In this document: in pieces, positions 56,476-64,000 of the stretch
Layout: each line of letters begins with the position of its first letter
Position numbering within the stretch: position 1 is the first letter of the stretch
Assembly (NCBI GenBank): GCA_030704615.1
Contig: CM060733.1
Coordinates: 48,050,001-48,114,000 of the forward strand
Direction: 5' to 3'
From: Takakia lepidozioides
Taxonomy: Eukaryota > Streptophyta > Takakiopsida > Takakiales > Takakiaceae
DNA length: 64,000 nucleotides
Made by a program: the position numbers and the translations under genes
The notes under the pieces: model-generated
Told to the model about the DNA's origin: nothing
What the model saw: only the letters and a program-made list of their open reading frames with translations
Database searches by the model: none

Positions 56476-57447
56476 TTTCCCAACCCCACCTTCAGATTGA
56501 ACGAAAGAAAGAAACAGGGTCCTTCCTAAAGGAAACGTAAACTATCACAGAGTCTCTTCATCTCTCTCTCTCTCTCTCACAGCAAAGCTTCGCTTGCCTT
56601 CTACTTCAGCACGGCCGTCGAGCCTCCTCTTTCCTTTCTTGTACGTAAGCTTTTACACGTCACCCTCTCACATGACCGTTTCACTCCAGAACAGCACCCC
56701 GCTCCAAATTAGGGTAGACTGATCTCGTCCAAAACAGCTTATCGAGTCGCCATGTGTCATATTCACGCAACAGTATAAAACTAATAAGGCGATAAATCCT
56801 TATTCAAAGATAAAAACTAAATGGAAAATCGAGTAGGTTAGTAGTTAGTAGCATATCCGGATGGATGATCCCCATCCATCATCACCATCACAGGAATGCA
56901 TCCGTCATCGTCATCGTCATCGTCATCGGATGTTTTCATGTTTTTTATTTTTTCAAGAACAGGCGGATGTTTTAGATATTAAAGACAATTATATTCTTAT
57001 ATAGGAATTAGTTGATGGTGATAATTGACCCGTTCAAAAAGTTCAATAGGGGGGGGCCAAGCTGCCCTCGGACGATTTAATTGGCCCGATATACGAAACT
57101 TAATTGAATAACTTGGGGCAAGAACGCAAGAACTCAATTTATGTTATTTAAAATAAAATAAAAGGGGGGGACAATATGTTTAAATACTGGAAAGTGGAAA
57201 TGGCGATGGCGACCGTCGGCGAAACTGGAATACAGGAAAGCTCGCGTAGAAAGAAGCAAAGAATATAAAGTACGCGAGCGAGCAAGCGAGAGAGAGAGAG
57301 AGAGAGAGGGACGAGCGAGAGAGATACAGCGAAGTACGCAGCGCGGTGCGGATCCTGCCTTCCATCGAACAATTACTGCGTGCGCGGTGCTGGATTGCAG
57401 ATCGATTCCTGCGTCGTCCTCTTCATTTCGAGCGGCTGATTGGAGCC
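56476..57447. promoter_or_regulatory. Shared divergent promoter region (helicase / KMS1-like)
   Basis: About 970 bp between two divergent start codons. Each side has a pyrimidine-type microsatellite in the 5' UTR position: (CT)n at 56560-56580 reading toward the helicase as GA, and (GA)n at 57288-57310 before the KMS1-like ATG. A GTCATC repeat lies at 56908-56935 and a G run at 57048-57056. Such GA/CT tracts near plant start sites may bind GAGA-type factors. Confidence 0.45.
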
Positions 57448-60400
57448 ATGGACGTTGAAGGTGTGTGGACACTTGTCTTGGTTCTGTGCTATTAAATGGG
57501 GTTTGTGTTCGTGTGGGAAGATGAGGGTGGATTTTCTTCCCAGGGTGTTTTCTAGCATGAGACATGTTCCGACACCGTGGGACCGTGGTGCTGTGCCTGT
57601 TGAGGCGGTGCATTGTCAGCATGTCACTGAGCTGCACAGAGTGAGAGGGGTGAAGAAGGGATCCATGATTTGTCTTCGCTTCTCAGGGGAGTTTCTGATT
57701 TTTTTAATTACCTCTTTTTCAGACAGGTAGTTTGTGTGCTCTCCTGTCTCTGAGAATTGTCGCAAGTTAGTTGTACCAGTCGAGGCCTCTCCCCTATCAT
57801 CAGTCGAGCGCCTTCTCCTTTCTCTTTTTCCGATTTTGAAGGGGAATTTGGAAGATACAGAAGCACTTCAATGTGTGTTCAATAGCCATCCTGCCACTCT
57901 ATTGTTCATACATGCGACTCCACGACGTGGTTTCCATGTATTCATACCCAGCTATGCCGTTTCGAGTGAAACCAGAAATTTCCTACTGTCTCTGTGAATT
58001 GCACCTTCTACCAACTTCTTTGTCTTCGGTGAAGACATAATAACGATTGTGAAGTGGTAAAAACCTGCAGTGTATCTTGAAGATTTGGAAACCTTGCCCG
58101 AACTAGTTTTCGGGTTGAATTTTGGGATGATGGTAAATGTGCAAAGAAATAGATGCCAACCCCCTGACCTCTGTTAGCCAGCGATGCATTTTAGTTTACC
58201 TTTATTGACAAGGGAGGCTAATGATGTACCACAGTACCAGGAGTTCTTTTTAGTAGAGTGAAGGGCTCACGGGGGCCTCCAATTGGGTTTCTGAGTTGTC
58301 TGAAGGTGTAGTTAACATCACAAAAGCAAGTGGGAAGTGACTGTCGGCTGATTTAAAGGGTTGTAATTAGGTCACTTCAGCTCCTGCAAGCCAGAAATGA
58401 TGAGTGGATGTGACAGATGTTAGACAGGGAGGAAAGTCTATAGTCTATGTCTGCACATATTGGCTCCTTCATGGAGTTATATTGGTGATCTGATTTGATG
58501 CACATCCTAACATTGAGAACCTCTCTTTCCTTCCATTTTGGGCAAGTCAGACTACAACTTGTTTGATGAAAGAATGTTTAGGGTTTGAATTACCAAGAGT
58601 GTGGTTGGCGTAGGACATACAAGTAGTATCTGCCCATGTGTGCATGCTTACAAGCTGAACAAGGTCAGGCTTGATGGATAATGAGAGTGAGATTATAGAC
58701 AAAGTCACTGTCTAAGAATACAGCAATTTTTTCGTGTTTTCACCGTTACTGCAAATAGGGAAAGAAGGACAGTTGCATGGACAGACACTGACACAAACAA
58801 AGAATTGTGCACAGTGGTATGCAAGGTTGGATGTGGGGGAATGTTTAGAAAGAGGTGTTGGGTGTACAATGATGACAGTGACACTGATTTTAGGGTTCCA
58901 TTGAGACGACAGACGTGCTGATTTCCATATGCAGATGACCGACAGGATAAATAGGTGTGTCTGTTTCGGGGGTTGTTTTCAGAGCTGAAGAAGGACCATT
59001 TGAGGCAACGGGAGGGCTTAGTGCTAACAAAACGACCATTCATGACGTTGAAGCTGTTCATCTTAGCTGTGTTACAGCAGTTGGGCCGTCTCTGGGCTCA
59101 CATTGTCGCCCATCTATTCACGTTCATAGTTTCGTGCTTTTTTCTCACTGTTGGTATGACCACACTTGCGATTTTGGATGGACCACATGATAAGGTATTC
59201 ATCACCCTTTCTCTGCTACTATCTGTTGATTCTACTTGTAGTGAGCCAATAGGGGATCGTTCTGCTCCACTCAGCAGGTGAAAAGTTCTCAAGAGATAGG
59301 GAGGCTTTGCTGCTGTGGAGGTCTTGTGGTGGTGGGCAAGTACACAAAAGGAACATTGTTTGAGAGATCAAGGGTCTGGGGACTATCAACAATTTTCATA
59401 CAAATGAGCTCACGATGTTTGATTCTTCTGTAGTCTGTATATATCCTCCATCCTGAGAACCCACTTGTTAGCAACGTGCATATTGCGTCTAGGTGACTGA
59501 TGAACTAAAACAGGCTTGTGATATTCACGACCCGTACACAGGATCTAAACCTTCTGAAAACATGTGAACAACAATGGGGTTATTCTAAATGGCAGGAGTC
59601 GTTTGATGCTGCACTTAATGACAAGTTGAATAATTCAACATGATATTGTGACAAGTACAAAGTCCACGTGGAAAGATGGCCTAAAATTTCTGGTGTTGGG
59701 TCTTTATGAATGGCACTCACTCACGTAACATGACTACGTGCTGATGACGCAAAGATCCTGCCCAGACTGCCTCTTGAGGTTTGCATCCAGAATGATGTGT
59801 TGCAACGCCAGTATCGCCTCCTAAAGGCAAGAGCCATACAATCACTAATCTTCAACCTGAAAGATCTTAAATATAATCTGCTTGGCTTAGCTATTGTTGG
59901 TTCAACATTGATGTCGAATTTCCTGAAACCAATGCGACCAAGGAATTGAAAGAACATATACATGACGATTAGAGATAAAAGTCAGCAGAAAAATATAATG
60001 GTTTGCAGACCAGTCGGGTGTTGAATTTTTCTTCATTGCTGTCAACATCTTGGGAGCCTTCTCTGAATGCTTGGAGGATATTTATCACATGCATGGCACC
60101 CAGAGTTGTCGATTCTGTCAGCTCACTCACATGTGAATAAGTGAGTTTTACCCAGAGGAGGCCACTGGCGTTGTCGGACACCATTTAGAGCCCTTTAAAT
60201 CTTCCTTTCGCGATGAGGCCTAGGTTTCAGATCTTACTTTAAAGAGTGTGAAACATAGAAAGAGATAGCCAAGATATGGCTGAGACACACTACTTGACAG
60301 AGAACCTACAAGGCCATAGATTCAGTGCAGCTTTACCCCACTAGCAGTCATCTTTTAAATAGACAAGTAGATGCGGGCTTTTCAATATTCTTCGAAGAAG

Positions 60401-63400
60401 TATGAGATTGAGATCTGCTTGCCATGTGCATACCCTGCAGGGCATAGCACACAGCCACTAACCCTCTTGGAGGCAGGCGGTGGCAGGGTTTTACCCCAGG
60501 AGGGGTAATCCACTCACTGCAGAACTGCTTTGTCGCTTGCGCACAGTCACCATGGGTTCATATACAAGTTCATTCAAGGTCTGGCATTGAAAACATGATG
60601 TCCAAATCGGGTAGTGTGGCCCTCTGTCTTTAACACGGATGTAATAACGGGCCTGTGATTTCATTTGTTGACAGAATGTGCTCGTTTGGTAGGAAGGCTG
60701 TATGTTCCTTCAGGGCATAGTCTATGTGGGACGTCAACCCTGCTGGAGCCACTCGGCCTATTTCTATCCACTAGGAGGTGGCTCTGTTGGAATTGTCATA
60801 GTGTTGGCAAATATCAAAACACAATCCAGTTGCCCAGATCCTCAATATGCCAGTTGCTGGGGTTGAGCTGTACACTTTCCATTCTGTGCAAACTCTATGA
60901 TGGACTCTAAGGGCAGGCGCCATCACTCCTCCCAGAGCCAGTTGTGTAATGAGGCAGGGATGCAGTTCTCTGCTAGCCGACCTAGCGGCTAAGTTGCCAC
61001 TCGATTGACAGAGTTCAGAAAGATTAACAGGACTTCAGACCCATCTCTTCCCGTTCTCTTTCTAATAGTCTGCGCTATGTATCCCAAGAGGTTGATTTGT
61101 GTTTCCTGTTGTGCATGAGCAGTATGTGCGGGAGTCGTTGGCATACTTCCGGTTTGCACTTTGGTGGGTAGGCCTTGGGGTAGCGTCCTCCATTGGATTA
61201 GGTAATCACCCCCTCCCTTAGTTTCTTTGAGCAAGAGTGACAGTTACTGTTTATGCTATGTATTTTACTGTCATAAACTGGGGTTGACCACCATGACAAT
61301 TACAGGTTGAGTTCTGTACTCTGCTGGGTGAAAAGTTCATGAAACACCTATTAGTACGATTAGACCTATTTATTTACTTCTGGCTGCTTTTTCCGACAGT
61401 ATGACTGGTGTTATCTGTCCATCATCCATTTATTTTGTTTTGGGGCTGTATATTCATGGCAAGCTGAGTAGGTTTATCAATTGCCTTGGAAAGGTGGGCA
61501 CTCGAATCTGAGACATATGGATCAGGTCCTTCTAAGGTGAAACATATGTTAGGATCCCAGACAACCTGGTGCTGAGAGTGTGTCTCAACCTCCTGTACAT
61601 CTTTCTGTCTCGTAGGAGCATGATGGATTAAAATCTGTCCATGCAGGCTCAGGTCTGCACACATTTGTGTTGTATTTGGGACCACATATTGCTATGTTCA
61701 CAATGAGAGCAACACAGTGTGGGCGAGTGGACTTGAAGTGTGCACCCTACGATACTGCTCAGTTTGGGCTTGCATCATCATGGGCACAGAAGGATTGCGC
61801 ACAAATAGGGGAGCCTATGTACCCTCAACTTGCATCAGAGGGGATGGTGTGGTACATGGTACCTCTTCACAAGGTGTTGATGCAAGTGCAGCTGGAAGCA
61901 GTATTATGGGGTCTTGGCACCACTCTTGGCGAGCTTCCCCCTTACTTTGTTTCTCGTGCAGGTTTGTTTTGCTTCTTCCTCTGTCTCTGGTTCTGCAGCT
62001 TGCCTTTCTAAGTGCTCATGTATGTCTTTATGTAATTGTTTTCTAGTATAGTCAAACCATAGGAACCATTTGGGAATCAGATATGGAACACTAACTGTCT
62101 CCAGTGTCAAGTTGGACCACTTATCTCTCTAGAAACCTGTGGATTCTGACAGACTTGGTATCGGGTTCTAAAGGCTTACCAGCCTTTGTAACCGGCTGAA
62201 ATTCTGGCAATCGGTATTGGAAGAAGATTCTTGTCACTCTCCCATTAGAAAAGCACGTAGTTGTAGATTCTGAAAGATGAAAGGATATTCATGACAAAAC
62301 ATGTTTCTTCAAATGCAGCACGCATGTCAGGGGAGAGGGTGAAAGAATTGGAAGACTTGACAAGCCCAGAAGAAAACGGGGGTAGCGGCTTGTTTGATCG
62401 CTTGAAGCGCTGGACCCTTACACATTTTCGACAATTTGGCTTTTTCACAATCCTCCTCTTTGCATCGGTATTCTCCTCACTTCATCCATTGGTTTTGGGA
62501 AACCAAGTGCATGTGTGTAGGGATTTTAAAGGCCCTGGAAATTGTCGTCTGGATTGGATAGTCTACTGGCATACATCTCTCTTTTCACCGGTCTGGAAGG
62601 CTAGAACTTTCCATTGTGAAGCTTAGTGGCAGCTCTGAAGATCAACCCTGTCAACTTTCTGCTTGCGTGCCTTCAACCACAAAATGGACCATAGACAAGA
62701 GTGTTCTTGCCTGATGGAACATCCGATTTTTCTGCCCCTTCATGCCGCTCTGCTGGCGATATGTGATGCCTGAAGGGCTCTCTATCTCTCTTATAACACT
62801 CACACGAGCAAATGGTTGTCACTTTACTTACTTTATTGCCCTACCATAGTAATTTCCTCAGCAGATGAAGGCTGGCGGGGAATACAATGCAGGTGCCAAA
62901 TCCATTGTTTGATCTGGCCGGCATTATGTGTGGCCAGTTTCTGGTGCCCTTTTGGAAGTTTTTCCTGGCCACTTTGATTGGCAAGGCTTTGATCAAGACA
63001 CATATTCAGGTGAACCCCACTTTCCCCCCTCTGGTTTTCATTTTCTTAACAGACTGTCATGCAACCACAACACTATTTTCTTCCAGCTACTGGGAGCAGG
63101 AGTGCTGAAATTTCTGCTAATGATGTCTATGGCAACACAAGCACTACCACAATTCTGTCTATATGCCGACAGCCACAAGGAACAGTCTGAGTGACAGTCT
63201 CTTCTTGGGTTTCCCAGTCATATGCTCAGATTGATTCGTCTGTGTTTGAATGGGAGTTTTGTTTCTGTTTGTGTGAATTGACCTGCATTTACCGGTTCTG
63301 GCATCTTCAAGTCCACTTAGCCTTTGCTAACCACCGTTTGGATGTGTGAGAACGCTGAGCTTGACAGAGGTGTGGGGTGTGGGGGGCCAGACGGTGTTCA

Positions 63401-63558
63401 TAATACTGGTGTGCAATGCACATCTTTTGGAGATTATTGAGACTGGCCTGGGCTGGGTCATCATCCATGTCCCTGCCCTTGCCCACTGGTCTCCATCCAT
63501 CATGGCTGCCCTGGCAAATGCCAAAGATATATTCCATGGCAAGTCGACTGTTTCCAAG
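57448..63558 (+). CDS. KMS1: VMP1/KMS1-like ER membrane protein, 3' end beyond window
   Basis: Exons with consistent phases: 57448-57460, 58983-59194, 61123-61201, 61647-61961, 62319-62467, 62893-63009, 63391-63558; 351 codons so far and more to come past the right edge. The order of recognisable blocks is [105 protein letters not shown] and [20 protein letters not shown]. The GELPPY and [12 protein letters not shown] words mark the VTT (DedA/SNARE-associated) fold. VMP1 family members are multispan ER lipid scramblases; the plant KMS1/KMS2 proteins are required for early secretory traffic. The 13-bp first coding exon is inferred from splice phase. The last seen intron holds a LINE fragment. 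Confidence 0.88.
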
Positions 63559-63834
63559 GTACTGCAGTCTCTCTCTCACACATGCAGGAACCCTTCAAAT
63601 GAACGCCTTAGTTAATGTAACATGTCTGCCTTTCACCTATTACTACCCTTCACCTGCTATCAATCATTCGTTCCCCTCATCTTTTTGCGTCTAATGCTCT
63701 GTTGAACTACGTGGATAATATCATACATATGCTCTAGGGTTTCAGTGCCCTCCAAGCACCCCCTGCTGCTCCATCTGAAGCATCTCTCTCTCTGGGTCTT
63801 CAGCAGATGTAATAAAGCTTGTTCATCTCTCTCT

Positions 63835-64000
63835 CATCTCTTTCTCTCTCTCTCTCTCTCGCAAAATCTTGAGGCTGAGCCTAAGGCCGTGGCCCTCTTG
63901 GGGTCTAATTTCTGGGCAGCTCACACACTGCAAGTTTGTATTAAGGGCTTTCTAGAGGATATTTGCAAAACCCAAACTAATTGTCTGCATCAAGTTAAGT
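63835..64000 (+). mobile_element. LINE fragment preceded by (TC)n, cut by the window edge
   Basis: After a (TC)n tract (63835-63860) comes LEAEPKAVALLGSNFWAAHT and IKGFLEDICKTQTNCLHQ, the same C-terminal region as the LINE at 48-50 kb (compare FESLEAEPKAQALL and IDACVKGLYRISGK there). It lies in the KMS1-like gene's last visible intron, in sense orientation. Confidence 0.8.

Noticed and set aside
60395-60540. SINE-like sequence in KMS1-like intron 2
   Set aside because: Weak A-box and B-box resemblance only on the minus strand, with poor spacing and no second copy found.
1-64000. CRISPR arrays, bacterial operons, rRNA genes
   Set aside because: None seen; the repeats present are eukaryotic tandem repeats and transposons.

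Overview
This is nuclear DNA from a land plant. The evidence is PLS-class pentatricopeptide repeats with an E/DYW-type tail, a plant LRR receptor-like protein, spliceosomal introns of 0.1-2.5 kb, plant-type Ty3/gypsy chromoviruses, and plant forms of a FOREVER YOUNG-like reductase and a KMS1/VMP1-like protein. The style of the PPR and LRR repeats and the number of decayed LINE, SINE and LTR elements suggest a seed-free plant (fern, lycophyte or bryophyte), but the species cannot be fixed from sequence alone.

Layout. 0.7-3 kb: 3' part of a TIM17/22/23-family gene. 4.2-7.1 kb: a PPR gene broken by a 161-bp tandem duplication and frameshifts. 8-11.1 kb (minus): a two-exon LRR receptor-like protein whose C-terminal tail was changed by a small insertion with a 15-bp target duplication. 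11.3-20.6 kb: repeat-rich DNA with a SINE, LINE fragments, a ~340-bp tandem repeat with telomere-like words, and a broken copy of an unclassified family with a GHTHENIDG box. 21.6-37.1 kb: a decayed minus-strand chromovirus holding a nested 11.2-kb Ty3/gypsy element. 37.2-43.6 kb: two unrecognised minus-strand genes. 44.9-51.6 kb: an eight-exon SDR reductase (FEY-like) with a tandem LINE array in one intron. 55.1-56.5 kb (minus): an intronless DEAD-box helicase of the DDX47/Rrp3/RH10 group, divergent from a KMS1/VMP1-like gene at 57.4 kb that runs off the right edge.

The most interesting object is the inner retroelement (24.2-35.4 kb, minus). Its order is 5' LTR, a leader with an array of short hairpins, gag with two zinc knuckles and an RGG linker, aspartic protease, C5-cytosine DNA methyltransferase, reverse transcriptase, RNase H, integrase, PHD finger, 3' LTR. 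The methyltransferase and RT lie in one continuous frame broken only by TAG codons, so the methyltransferase is part of the polyprotein. Methyltransferase capture by retrotransposons has been reported in dinoflagellates and charophyte algae; this window would place a related arrangement in a land plant and adds a PHD finger. The copy is dead: the RT YxDD box is deleted, several frameshifts are present, and nearly all in-frame stops are TAG where glutamine fits, as expected if methylated CAG decayed to TAG.
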